The notes under the pieces were generated by a model. That model had not been told where the DNA came from. It did not search any database and saw only the letters and a list, made by a program, of their open reading frames with translations. A stretch of 64,000 nucleotides of DNA. It comes from Morella rubra. Its lineage: Eukaryota; Streptophyta; Magnoliopsida; Fagales; Myricaceae. The stretch covers positions 9,166,146-9,230,145 of the forward strand of contig CM025854.1 in the NCBI GenBank assembly GCA_003952965.2, in the 5' to 3' direction. Shown piece after piece: positions 11,841-23,760 of the stretch. Position numbers and translations under genes: made by a program. Numbering within the stretch: the first letter of the stretch is position 1; the number at the start of each line of letters is the position of its first letter.

Positions 11841-13827
11841 TAGGGCTGTTCAATCTCTATGTAGGTGTCGGATTTGGTCAAAACTGGCACCTATATTGGA
11901 AAAGCAGGTTTTTAAATATTGGCATCTAAACCTACACCGTTAAGGGCAAAAACTGGCCCTTAGCGGTGACGGTTTTAGCAGTAGCAGTTTCCAATTTACC
12001 TGCATTCATATTGGGCTATTTTTTTAGCATTTTACGTACTTGGCCCAATGTATTTTTTTTCTTTTTTTTTTGGTCTATTGATCACATATCAATAAAAAAT
12101 TACAAACAGCAAAATGAATTAAAAAAATTACAAACTTACAAATGCATTAAAAAATCCTAGTAATGTACAAATGAATTCAAAAAATTATTTGCAGTCCAAC
12201 GTATAGATGTACAAATGAATTCAAAAACTTACAGTTCACAAATTCAAAAAACAGCAGAGTAGATAAAAAACAATCCAAAAATTCTAGCAGTCCACAGAAA
12301 ACTTACACATGAATTCAAAAAATTACAAGTTCACAAATTAAAAAAACAGCAGAGTAGATAAAAAACAATCCACAAAATAAACTCGGCGCTGATGGAGAAG
12401 ATGTGTAGCATCCAAACCTGGAATACTCCGTGCAGCTGATGCTCTGTGTAGTTATAAAGAAAAAGTGGAAGGCCAGGATTTATCGCCCTGACAGAGTCCT
12501 TGTATTTCTGAGGCAGCCCTGCAAAGAAAATTAGACCACCAATAAGATTCAGCATTCTTACCTATGACTTCTGGCTCAAACTATACTGTATTTCTATAAG
12601 GGCAGAGTATAGGGTGTGTGATTGAGTGGTATAACTTTTCTCCCTCTTATATGTTTTGACACCCTGAACACATTGCAGATGTAAATTATTAGAATTTGTA
12701 CAAACAGTTGGTGTTTGGACGATTGAGACATGATTTTGAAATGCTAAGAGTCTACCAGTCACCGAAACCAGTTTCATTTGGAAGTCACTCAGAGTAGAAA
12801 ATCTTGACAAACAACTTATAATTTGCTGATCATGTCCTAGTTTTAGCTCAAAAAAGTAGAGTATTAGGCATCAAATTCAGATGGGACGGATTTCTTTGGG
12901 TTGGGTTCAATTCGGATGGTTGCTTTTGGATGAGGTAGTATTCAATTCTGCTCGTTTTCTAAGCTTTAGGCAACTATAGCAGTGATATGGGAACATCAGA
13001 AAACATCAGAAAAGTTTGTAGATTTCCTGACCAATGCGATGTCAAACTAATTTTACAGTCCACAAATTCATCAAACGTAGATTAAAAAAAATCCAGCATT
13101 CACTCAGGCACAAGTTCAGACTTTAGAGAAGAGCTTTGATAAAAATTACCAATAGAGTAGTAGAAATCTCAGCCCTATTGTCTTCCCTTTTCTCTATTTT
13201 CTACTAGAACCCTAAAATTAAATTCCAAACCCTAAAAATCACAAACAAAGGGGTAAAAGTTAAGCAATAATATATGTCTCAATATTTCAATAGAACAAAT
13301 TAAAATCAACAAACCCATTGATTTTTAACAACATACCTAAATGAATCTCAAGCCTTGAGAGAGAGATGTGGCAGAGGAGATGAAAAGAGATTGACGCGTG
13401 AAGGAGGGGAGAAGAGGAAGAAGTTGTGGCCGGTGAAGGGAGGCAAGGCAGTTGGTAGGCGTGGTGGTCGGCGAAGGGCTGTGCCGCCTGTGCACAAGAG
13501 AGGGAGGGGAGGGAGAGAGAGAGGCACGGGGTGGGGTGAGTCGTTGAGTGGAAATGGGAGGGAGGGGACAGACTCTGTCAAAGAAATGGAGGGAGGGGGG
13601 GTGTGACACAACAAAACTACGACGTTTTGTATAAAAAATTAAAAATAAAAATAAAAACTCGGTTTCCCTGTACCCGGGGACCTGGTGCCAGGTAAACCGG
13701 GAACCGGGAATACCCCTGGGTTTTCCAAAAAATACCAAACCGAAACCAACACCGGATCGGTTAAGTCAGGTATCAGCAACCCGGTGCCGTTGTTAGTGGA
13801 TTTTTCCGATGGCACTGAATAGCCCTA
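11841..13827. mobile_element. Non-autonomous hAT element carrying a gene fragment
   Basis: A 1,987 bp element. The left end reads TAGGGCTGTTCA and the right end TGAATAGCCCTA, an inverted match with one mismatch. It is flanked by an 8 bp target duplication: GTTCTACT (11,833-11,840) and GTTCTACC (13,828-13,835), 7 of 8 identical. Eight-base duplications and a TAGGG-type terminus are hAT hallmarks. There is no transposase. The interior holds minus-strand gene-like sequence: a pyrimidine-rich, 5'-leader-like stretch (about 13,340-13,610) ending at a GTATGT donor, an AT-rich intron-like part, and a DCD-domain exon. Inference: the element captured a host gene fragment. The part from 12,361 onward is repeated in the right arm. 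Confidence 0.85.
12418..12518 (-). pseudogene. DCD (Development and Cell Death) domain exon fragment
   Basis: A 101 bp exon-like piece with a good acceptor (pyrimidine-rich ...TTTGCAG) and donor (CAG|GTTTGG). It encodes GLPQKYKDSVRAINPGLPLF, then LYNYTEHQLHGVFQ. This is the second half of a plant DCD domain, the region with the conserved (V/I)xPGLPLFLxNY and LHGxF motifs. The N-terminal half of the domain is not visible, and no downstream exon follows inside the element. DCD proteins act in plant stress and programmed cell death responses. Because it sits inside a hAT element with target duplications, it is best read as a captured fragment rather than a working gene. Confidence 0.75.
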
Positions 13828-14789
13828 GTTCTACCTACCCCTTTTGCTTATTTCCAAGTCTATTTTTATTTCGGTCTTTCTCTTCCCCCTCCTTGATCCC
13901 TACCACATTCATTGGCTAAACCAAACAACTATGCATTAAAGCAAGTATCTAGAGCAAGTATCTATTTATAAGTACGTAGTTTTTTTTTTTAATTTAATAT
14001 ATCGTTTATGTGTAACTTAATTACTCTCGAATTAAGCTTCTGATAATGGACGAGTAAGGGCCTTTGGTTATGTCCTTCTATGACCATATTATCTAAGTTT
14101 CACAAACACCCATAAAAACTTCAATCTCTCTAGATTTTTTTTTAGCTTACATCCAAAAATTAAAAAAAAAAAATAAAAATTCATTGCCTAACAGTACAGT
14201 GGTGATGTTTGGCAATGAAAATTTCTCAAAATTGTGTGTCATTACAGAAATTTCGTCTTCCGATGCGGCTAGTCCTTCATTGTTCTACCAAAAAAAAATA
14301 ATTAAAAATCTTGATTAAATTATAGAAAAATACACAATAAAAGAGACACAAATTGAATTAAATAATAGTGATGCAAATCAAATTAGAAAAATTTATAAAA
14401 AAAAAATGTATGGCCCTCAAATCAATAAAATAATATGAAATCACAGAAATTTGAATAAAGTACGACTAAAAATTAAAAAATAGAGACACAAAAAATTGAA
14501 ATAAAATCCTTCAGAATATAAAACAAAATTGAATCAACAAAAAGGCAAAAAATATTACAAAAACAAAAAAGAAAACACAAGAGACTAAAAACTAGATCTA
14601 GATATCTTGTTCATCCACTTTTCACAGACTCTAAATATCTTTTTCTTTACAAATTATCCCATTAAAAATGTTGGCTTTAAAGACCAATTATCGAATTGGA
14701 GTTTGTGGATATCTGTTTGATCCAAAATATTTATTATAGTATTTGAAAAATATACATAAAGGATTTTTAGTCATGAGAAACTTAATTGT

Positions 14790-16920
14790 TGCGTGTGTAG
14801 AAAAACGAACGTGCTAGTTAGTCTCGTCCGGAACGATACCACTTGGCGATTTGCACGGTTTATTGACGGTGCTATCACCAAACGAAAATTGACTTTTTAT
14901 GTCAAATTCTTAGGTGTCAAACCAAATTTTGTTTCAAAAATATGTTGTTTTTTGACAAAACAAAAAATTTCCTTACCCAAAGGGTGCTCGTGTGTAAAAT
15001 GTAGTCCGAATGATATGGAAAAACCGTCAGATGGTTTACAAGTGACGCACAACCACAAGTCACAAATTTCTAACAATCCATTTCGTTAGAGAAATTGCCC
15101 CTGGTTTGCACGCTTTAATAGAAACCTTCCACACCTACTTTTGGGTGACAATCCAGTTCGTCACCCATCTATGATGCGGCGCTATTCATCGCAAAAGCTG
15201 AAATTTTGTTTGGACGATTCTGCAAAACGTGCGCACGACCGTTGGGTTACCATCCAATTCATCACCCATCTTTGATGCAGCACTATTCGCCACGGAATTT
15301 CATCTGAAGGTTCTACAAAAATGTGCATACAGATTTTTTGTACTTGAATGGTTGACACTCAATTGACGCAGACGTCTGTACAAAACAACTATTTACCATT
15401 TGCACAGTATAAAACCATCAGAGTGCCAATGACCAGCCAATAGCGGGCCTCGCATGCTTGCCAGCCACTACCCTTCCGCATGTCCACAACTGTTCGAACA
15501 CATTAAGATTCTACAACATTTTCTCAAAGGTTTGAGGTTGGCATTTAATGCGAACGAATACAATTGATACACGTGGAAAACGTCCCCGTGCACATGATTT
15601 TGGATAGTTCGGACACTATCAAGGGATTTTTAGGCCGACCAAAAGCCATTTGAATGGCAAACTTCTTGCAACTGGCACCATTTCTTCTCTTCTCTCTCAA
15701 ACCTCTAACGTTTCTTGTCTGTAGAATTTACATTTCTTTCCTATTTCGAGGAGTTTACGTATCCATGTACGTGTTTTTATTTTGATTTTTCGCTTAAAAA
15801 TGTTAAATTTATAAGTTATATACATTAAAACTTTCAACGTATATTTCCGTTCACCACCGCTGTTAGTGGCTGATCATAGTGTTGATAAGTATTGCCTTAG
15901 GTTGTAGGATTATTTGGACTATAATTTTGTGCAATTTGGCATTGTTTTGCAATGGTTGTGGAGGTGGGTAGGAGGTTGGCCACATCTGAGTCCACTCAGT
16001 CTTCTTCCTTTTTAAGTCATGCACATAATATTTTGCATCCATGCTCTTTCTTGTTGTTAAACAATAACAGTTTTACGGCGTTTAGATTTTTATTTTAAAG
16101 TGCGAATAATTTTCACAGACTTCTCTTGCTTTTTTTTTTTTTTTAATTTACAGATTCATTAAGAAATGTCTAAGTGTCACCATTCTTCATCTAGCTTTTT
16201 AGGTGAGAGCTCCACGCAGTAGGATTCTGGTAGTTCCTCTGCTTTCATGACGTAGGAGGAACATCGGGTTGAGACCCTCACTTTACTGTGATTATTGTGC
16301 GTAAGGTCTCATTTTTTGACTTTGAGGAGATGAAGTCTCAGGGATCGAGTATCACAGATAATATGGACGATTAGGGTAGAATATCACATCTTACGAGGAC
16401 CGGCACAACACTATTGATTTCATCTTGGAATTCTACGCATGCACTGCTGGATGTTCCAAGTATTGCAGCAGATGTTTGGGACATTGTACACGGAATCACA
16501 TTCCAGTTTTCGGCAGACTCGCTAGCAATATTTTTAGAGTGAGAGGTCGGTGGGAGCCTTCTTTGTAGCATTGAACATGCTGGAACAAACTTGATGCGAA
16601 GGATGTATTCTGTATGTTTTAGGGTTATTGACGCTTCATACTCTAGAATGATATGATCCCATTCTGGTATTTCATGCACTTGATATTTGAACTCTGCATT
16701 GAGTCGAGGCGACACACAATAAAGTGTTCTATTGCGAGGGGTGTGCTGATGCTGACTGTGGCTCGATGAGTGATTGTAGATCTACCTCTCTATATTTTTC
16801 TCACACTTCGGATTGAAGAGAAGACACCTTCTAGCTCTAGGTTGTACAGTTTTCTCTTGATGTAGTTCCTCCATTATTTTAGTTGCACTAATATACCGGA
16901 TGAGACAAGGATGAAACATC
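14790..16920 (+). mobile_element. Unclassified transposon with leader exon (left copy)
   Basis: Inferred mobile DNA. At 15,110-15,340 are two diverged direct repeats of about 110 bp, each with a GATGGGTGA-type core in reverse orientation and a GTCCAAAC/CGTTGGG segment. A pyrimidine-rich leader (about 15,680-15,770) is followed by an AT-rich intron-like stretch ending in a poly-T run and TTTACAG at 16,151-16,153. An ATG at 16,166 opens a short Ser-rich frame stopped after 17 codons. The layout (CT-rich leader, intron, poly-T acceptor, ATG, basic/Ser-rich start) resembles the element at 63,170-63,980. No transposase motif is visible and the outer boundaries are not resolved. Confidence 0.4.
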
Positions 16921-17499
16921 TTGTTGCAATCTTCAAGCCGCAGTGGCGCAGCTAGTACAGGTGCCCACAGCCGGGGAGAGTTCCACTCAGGGGGTGCAGG
17001 TAGAGAGACTAGCCTGGGTGGACGTGTTGATAGGGGAGCTAAAGAAGGCTTTCCGAGAGATAGTGGAGCCCATGTAGCGGTTCTGCGTCAATATAGGTGC
17101 TCGGATGACCACTCTTAAGATTTTTACAATTACAATCATGCTAAAATTGAATAAATTCTACCTGGATGTGATTAACTCCTCTAATGAAGAGTTTCTATAA
17201 AAATTTGAGAAGAAAATACGTGTGAGGGAGGAGAGATTTTAGAGCAAAAATTGGAGTGTAATGAAAATCCAAATCTGTTGATATATCAAAGAATCTATCA
17301 ATGCTATCTGGATGAGGCAACCCTGTATAGACATATTTAAAGACACGTTGCCCATTAAAATTCGACCATATTAAATGGAAAACGTCAAACCATTTAAAAT
17401 AGTTTTAAATATTAAATGTGTCTAGAGGAACAAACCCTCCGGACTTTCTTCTCCTGACAATATGCAACGTGGAAGCACACGCTTGGTGGAATAAAGATC

Positions 17500-18990
17500 A
17501 CGTTAGGTTCGGACAATTGTAGCTGTTTTCAACCGTCGTCCTCATTAAACACGTGTAAGCCATGCAGTGGTTATGTGAACGTCTAGATGGGTATCACCAA
17601 TCGGAAGCATTTGAAAATGATTTTAAATTGTAACCGTCATCCTCATTTGAGCATCCAAACGCATTTTTCATGTGTTTAAATAGTATTGTTTGAAGTTATA
17701 CATTCGAATGTGTTGTTACACTGTTCAGACATGTAAGAGATTAACTCAGTAGTACTTAATTCATTAATTGATTAGTGATCCCAAGTTAATTGATTTAATT
17801 TACTCAATTTATTTATTTAAATCATTTAATTAACCGAATGTAATTGACCACAAAATTTTAACTTAATTATTTATTTATTTTGTACTGCATTTTTACTACA
17901 TAAATCATACATACTGTGAAGCATACATTTGTACTAAACATCTGTTATACCTATTTATACTAACCATTCAATTAGCTTAGCAATCGTACTAACCGTCCAT
18001 TTTTAATTGTAACATATTTAAACTAATGAAAAATCATAATTAATATAAAATATCGAAGATAGAAATCGCAAACGAAAAACATAATCATAAAATCTAATAC
18101 AGGCCGAAGACTAACCAAGCATAAGCCGAAGACTAGTCTCAATCATAAGAACGAGCTCGCTCTTCGAGATCTTGTCCGATGGCATCACAAACATGCCCCA
18201 ACTGCTCCTCCATATTATTCACCCGTTTCATGAGTGCCCGAAGCTGTATCGGAACTATACTAGAGACAGGTACAACTGGGACACGTGTCCTATCACGGAA
18301 GTCATTTGTTCTACATAGCAATCACAATCCTCCCTTAGTTGTCTCCACATATAGAGTGATCAAGCATGGATATCCTCCTCCCAGGTTATCATCTGGATAC
18401 TCTCCTTTAGCTAATTACCATAGAGTCTCCAAGCGGGTATCTGTCTGTGCAAGCGTTTGGTCCGTACTTCTGTGATAACTCAACCTTAAGCTCCTTATGA
18501 GCATAACGTCTTCCAAGTGTTCAAACAACGACGTTTCTGATATATTATATGTAACTATAACATGATAGTCATATCGACGTCCATATAGTCATATGTCCGG
18601 ATGGATAGAAAACAAGACTTTTTAACAAAAAAACTAAATATTATCATATAAGCCCGTCCGAACGTGTTGAAAACCGTCCGGATTGGGCTTTGATGAACAC
18701 AAAATTGAAACAACCATATTACTCACCCAAAACAATCAAAATGCATGAAAATTGAAATACAAAGGCACGAAGTAGGTGTTACTTGACCTTGTGAGTATAG
18801 ATATCGAAATACCGGAAAAATTTATGAAGTTAGAGAGAAAAGGTTGAGAGAAAATCAAAATGAAATGCATGAGAATGTGATTTTGACAACTCTGTCTGTT
18901 TTTAAGCTACCAATTCAACATTCACACGCTTTTGACTCCCGTTTGGACAATGTACAATAGTTAGATTTACACGTGGCGCAATCAAATTCA
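17500..18990 (-). mobile_element. Unclassified element with small coiled-coil ORF (left copy)
   Basis: Minus-strand element whose right-arm copy (29,690-31,150, plus) is easier to read. The C-terminal frame encodes IQLRALMKRVNNMEEQLGHV, then CDAIGQDLEERARSYD and a stop, with the heptad-like spacing of a short coiled coil. In this left copy the last 60 codons are open at 18,139-18,321. Flanking motifs such as GTCCGGA/GTTCGGACGGG recur several times. It abuts the gypsy fragment near 18,995. No known transposase domain recognised. Confidence 0.4.
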
Positions 18991-18994
18991 ATCT

Positions 18995-20926
18995 CATTAA
19001 ATACATATCTAAGGCTGATTTGAAAATCTTCCAAAACCAGAGTCAGCAACAAGACTTGTTTGTAAGGAGAATTTGTGGCAAAGTTGGAATCAGGCACGAA
19101 GGACAATTTTGTAATATCTAGAGATGGGACCCTTTATTTTCAGCGGCGTTTGGTAGTACCTGAAGATAAGGGAATCTCTTTGGGAGAAGCTCATAAGTCG
19201 ATGTTTTCTATTCATCCTGGTAGTACTAAGATGTATCAGGATCTTAAGGCGAAGTTTTGGTGGAGCGGAATGAAGAAAGATATTGCTGATTATGTGAGTT
19301 GTTGTTTGACATGTCATCAAGTTAAGGCAAAACATCAGAAACCCACCGGATTATTGCAGCCATTGGAGATACCCATTTCGAAGTGGGACGAAATAACAAT
19401 GGATTTCGTCACGGGATTACCAAAAGCACCAACGGGACAAGATGCTGTGTATGGGTAATAGTAGATCGATTAACAAAGTCAGCTCATTTCCTTCCGATCA
19501 AAGTTACTTATTCAGCAAAAAGGTTGGCTGAGTTGTATATTCAGGAGATAGTGCGATTACATGGAATTCCGAAGTCCATAGTGTCGAATAGATATACCCG
19601 CTTTACTTCTCAAGTTTGGGAAGATTTTCAAAAGGCAATGGGTACTCAGTTGAAATTTAGTACAGCATTCCACCCTTAAACGGACGGACAGTTGGAGAGG
19701 ATGATTCAGATACTTAAGGATATGCTTAGAGCTTGTGTGCTGGATTTCAAGGGCCGTTGGAGCTATTATTTGCCATTAGTAGAATTCGCCTATAACAATG
19801 CTTATCAGGCAAGTATTGGTATGGCTCCTTATGAGGCATTGTATGGATGCAAGTGCAGATCTCCATTATATTGGGATGAAATTGGGGAACGATAGTTACT
19901 AGGTCCCGAAATTGTACAGAAGACCTGTGAGAAAATTGGGATTATTAGGGAATGCCTAAAAGCTGCCCAGAGTAGACAAAAGAGTTATGTGGATGTCAGA
20001 CGACGTGCTTTGGAGTTTCAGGTAGGCGATAAGGTATTTCTAAAGGTAACACCCTAAAAGGGATCAAGCGGTTTGGAAAGAAAGGAAAATTAAGTCCGCG
20101 ATTTGTGGGGCCCTATGAGATTTTGAGCAAGGTAGGGCTAGTAGCATATCAATTGGCACTACCACCGGAATGGGAAGGGATGCATGACGTCTTCCACGTA
20201 TCGATGCTAAGAAAATACGTGGCAAACCCCTCTCATATTCTGGACCATGCACCGTTGAGTATAGGGGAGAATTTGTCATATATAGAGCAACCAATGCAAA
20301 TTATGGACCGAAAGGATCAAGAATTGCGCACTAAAAAGATCCCATTGGTGAAGGTACTTTGGAGGAGCCAGGAAGTAGAAAAGGCATCTTGGGAGTTGGA
20401 ATCTGAAATGCATGAGAAGTACCCTCATCTATTTACTGATTTAGGTTATGATCTTGCTTGAACTGAGTTATTCATTGGTATTTGGTGTTGAAAGAAAATT
20501 CAAGCTGGTGAGATGTTAGTGATCTTTACACCTGTCTATACTTATCTAGCAGATGGAGAACCAAACTATCAAAACTATCAAGAAGGGAATTTTGGTGAAG
20601 AAGAGGACGTACCCGCAGCCCGAACCTAGGCACGTATGTGCAACCAGGAGCATGCCCGTGGGATGTTACCAATACCCGTGCGCTGTGAAGAAACCCAAGC
20701 TGGAGAAGGAAAATGAAGAGGAATCTGACCCTGAGGAAGGATCTGAATAGAAGAAACAAAAACAAAAACCAACCCCGAAGTCAAGAGGGACCTGGCCGAG
20801 AACAAGCTATCCTAGTAAAGCTATATATTTTTTTTGTTTTTGTAGTTGTAACGCACTATGAAAACTTTGTAACCTTTTTGAACTCACACAATTCCGAGGA
20901 CGGAATTATTTTTAAACAGGGGAGAA
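18995..20926 (+). pseudogene. Ty3/gypsy chromovirus integrase relic (left copy)
   Basis: C-terminal part of a Ty3/gypsy polyprotein (Tekay/Del-like). In order: the zinc-binding HHCC region (19,180-19,330), the integrase core with MDFVTGLPKAP (19,400-19,435), the LHGIPKSIVSN block (19,560), LERMIQILKDMLRA and LVEFAYNNAYQASIGMAPYE (19,692-19,895), then FVGPYEILSKVG, LPPEWEGMHDVFHVSMLRKY and a chromodomain-like tail (IPLVKVLWR, ASWELESEM). Lesions: the second catalytic Asp is Asn (IVSNRYTRF), a TAA breaks the frame before TDGQ at 19,677, a 2 bp insertion lies in GATGCTGTGTATGGG, and 9 bases are missing near 19,172 relative to the right copy. Protease, reverse transcriptase and RNase H are absent. 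A polypurine tract (CAGGGGAGAA) precedes the LTR at 20,927. Confidence 0.9.
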
Positions 20927-21149
20927 TGTAACACTCAGCTCTTTTGCACTTATTTGGTATATATGTGAGATAATATAAATAGTACGTTGTGGAATTTTCT
21001 TACTTCAATTATTCTTCGTACATCTTTAATTCTCCTCCATTTTACACCTTTATTTATGTTTACATTCAAAAGGTAATTGGGATGATCAGGGCAAGCCTGT
21101 AAAACCCTAGTAAGTCAAGTTTGAGTGCTACACGCCCGGGTTGATTAGA

Positions 21150-21366
21150 TGAGCAGTATGATTTCTCGACCCCGAGTAGTCAAGTTCTCGACTCCGAGCA
21201 GTTGAGCTCTCGACCCCGAGTAGTGAGCTCTCGACCCCGTTCAGTCGAGTTCTGGACCCTGAGTAGTTGAGTTCTTAACCCTGAGCAATTTGAGCTCTCG
21301 ACCCCAATTAGTTGAGTTATCGACCCCGAGCTGCGTAAGCCCTGGACCCCGGGCAGCTTGAGCTTC
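21150..21366. repeat. LTR minisatellite 1, ~20 bp unit (left, about 9-10 units)
   Basis: Degenerate units of the form CTCGACCCCGAGTAGTTGAG. The matching array in the right arm (27,330-27,460) is visibly shorter, with about 5-6 units. Confidence 0.85.
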
Positions 21367-22109
21367 TGGTATGCCCCAGCTTTTACGTTAGTGAAACTGC
21401 CTTTTTGCATACTACATTTTTACGTGTCCTAACCGTACGCACAGCATTAAATGCATTTTTATCCCATTTCACGTTTTACTTCCCTCCTCCTTATTCGACC
21501 GCCTAGGTGAAGTTGGCCATTGGTTCTCTCTTTTTGGCATGTGTGTGTGTGCGTATACAATAGACGTACAAGATGAAAATTCTGGTGGCAGCAGACGTGT
21601 ACGACCTCGTTATCCCTCTCTCTCTCTAATGATTGGGTCTAGACCTATAGGCTGGTAGGGGGAGTACACCGTGAATTTGTTGCTTTCTACTTATAGTATC
21701 AACTAGAAGAATAGAAGAATAAGAGAGAGACGTGAAGTGGAGTGCTCCGAGACATATAGAATTTTCACCAAACCGATAGAGAGAAAGGAAGGGAGAGGGA
21801 GACGTGAAGAGAACCACCTGACCGAAGGAAGAGAGGAAGGAGAAGAAGGAAGGAGAAGGAGAACTAGGAGAAACGAGACCGAGGTGTTTTCATTCAAGGA
21901 GAGGCAGTATACACTCGACTGAGGTAAGGGTGAGCCAAGTTACAGTATAGGGGATTGAGGTAGTTCGGGTAGTGCATAAAATGTGACTTTTGCCATGAGA
22001 TGAGAAAAGACTAGTAACCCATTCGTATCACTGTGATAAAAAAGAAGAAAGGACTAAGAGACGTTGGGTGGACCACTTAGGGCTAGAGCCTTTGAGTCGT
22101 GAAGTTTGA

Positions 22110-22480
22110 GAAAGAAAAACTCGTTTTATACATGATCGAGAAAGCTTTTGTTTTGAATACCCGGGAAAACCTTGTTTTTCAATAATTGGGAAAGCTTTTA
22201 TTTTGATACTCGGGAAAGCCTTGTTTTTCAATAATCGGGAAAGCTTTTATTTGCCCGGGAAGACTTGCTAAAACGTACCTGGGAAGACTTTTATAAACTA
22301 TGCCCGGGAAGACTTTGCTAAAACATACCCAGGAAGACTTTTATAAACTATGCCCAGGAAGACTTTGCTAAAACGTACCCGGGAAGACTTGCTAAAACGT
22401 ACCCACTTTTATAAAAATGCCCGGAGATTTTTATAAAATAGATCCCCCGAGGAGATCTTTATAAAACGTGCCCGGGAGGA
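22110..22480. repeat. LTR minisatellite 2, ~30 bp unit (left)
   Basis: Two interleaved unit types: GGGAAAGCTTTTATTTTGA-like repeats at 22,130-22,250, then CCCGGGAAGACTTTTATAAA and CCCGGGAAGACTTGCTAAAA units alternating to about 22,480. The right-arm equivalent is 26,170-26,540, with different unit order and number. Confidence 0.85.
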
Positions 22481-23189
22481 TCTTCTTTTGAAACTAGCCA
22501 AGAGCTCTAAAATCTTTTCTTTTAAAGACAGCCAGTCCTTATTGGGTTAGCAATAATAAAAATAACTTAATTGTATAAGTTGTTGGACTTGCCTATTAAC
22601 AGCATGTGGTACATGTTAGGTTGGACCAAGTCTAATGCATGAATATCATGAAATGAACATCATCTATGGATTAAGAAAAGTTACTGTGAATTTAGGTTGC
22701 TTTATTTTATATGCATTTTATATGACAATTGGTCCATGAAATCTATTTCTCATTTTGATACCTGTTGCATCAACATATCATGGGTATGGGGAAGCTATTG
22801 ACCAAAATGACCACATGACCGAAATGAAACCCATACCAGAGGTGGTCCGATGACAGGGTGTTACCATCACAGTGGGATAGTGCAAGCCGCCACAGAAAGG
22901 ATAGTGGTTGTTATCCCTGGCGTGAAACAATATACGCTTGACAATCCTCCTGGTGCCGGGGCACGGGACAGTCCCAGAGGAGAGGAGGACGCACAATCCT
23001 TGACTCTAGGAACACAGATCAAAGGACACCTCGACAAACAGCAAGAGGAAAGAAAGAAAGAAAGCTTACCAGGAAACAGATGCATGCAGATTATTTTGAC
23101 TAATCATGCTTATCTGTTTTGTATGGCACATATTCCTTTTCCCTTACTGAGTCAATAGGACTCACCCCTTTTATGGTTTAATCTCTTGT

Positions 23190-23760
23190 ATGTACTGTCG
23201 TGGACATCGGACATATCAGATGCTGACATTTATGAGCGAGCAGACTTTGAATGTTGATCCCTACATAGTAGTGGTTAAATTATGGACTTATGTCACTGAA
23301 TCTTTTGAGGTATTCGTGGGGTACGAGCCCCATTGGTATCTCAAGGATCCACCTACACCTCCAGTTCCTAGAGTTGAGGATCTCAGTTTGGTCGATGACT
23401 CTTCTACACGTTGTCCCTCCTCCACCGGCGCCGCCAGTGGAGGGCAACTGGGATAATGAGATTATCGACCTAACTCCGACACTGAGTCAGAGATGGACTA
23501 GACATCAACGGTAGTCATTTTGTTGTTTTAGGTCCTGTTACTCTTATGGATTATGTCACCGAATCGTTTGAGGTATTCGTGGGGTACGAGCCCCAAGGGT
23601 CTCCCTCGAGTTGAGGATTTTGGTTTGGTCGATGTTGATCCGACTCTTCTGCACGTTGTCCCTCCTCCACCGGCACTGCCAGTGGAGGCAACGGGGATAA
23701 TGAGATTATCGACCTAACCTCCGACACTGAATCAGAGATGGACTAGACATCAGTGGTAGT
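23190..23760 (+). other. Duplicated small reading frame in the LTR, SIM-like C-terminus (left)
   Basis: Two tandem copies of about 250 bp. Each carries YVTESFEVFVGYEP, a Pro-rich run (PPPPAPPVEG in copy 1, PPPPALPVEG in copy 2) and ends NEIIDLTSDTESEMD-stop. Copy 1 is interrupted by short frameshifts (a missing base in CCTAACTCCGAC); copy 2 reads through VDVDPTLLHVVPPPP. The terminal core (hydrophobic IIDLT, then Ser/acidic residues) has the form of a SUMO-interaction motif. I do not recognise the protein; it may be a decayed accessory frame of the retroelement. Function is inference only. Confidence 0.45.

Larger units (their letters stand above)
11770..14512. repeat. Dispersed direct repeat, copy B (split by a hAT element)
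   Basis: Collinear with copy A (3,560-4,960). Copy B is 11,770-11,840 plus 13,828-14,512 once the hAT insertion is removed. It keeps one uninterrupted TTTAATTTA at 13,988-13,996, where copy A has its MITE. Most of it is repeated in mirror orientation at 33,850-34,660. Confidence 0.75.

Noticed and set aside
13337..13738. 133-codon Pro/Ser-rich frame on the minus strand
   Set aside because: Better explained as the CT-rich leader of the captured gene fragment; the frame differs between the two arms because of small indels.
21737..22231. Charged frames rich in Glu/Arg and Lys in the LTR
   Set aside because: They reflect GA-rich and repeat sequence; not conserved as frames between the two arms.
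21150..22480. Regular repeats that could suggest a CRISPR-like array
   Set aside because: Units are directly tandem without unique spacers, degenerate, and inside a plant LTR.
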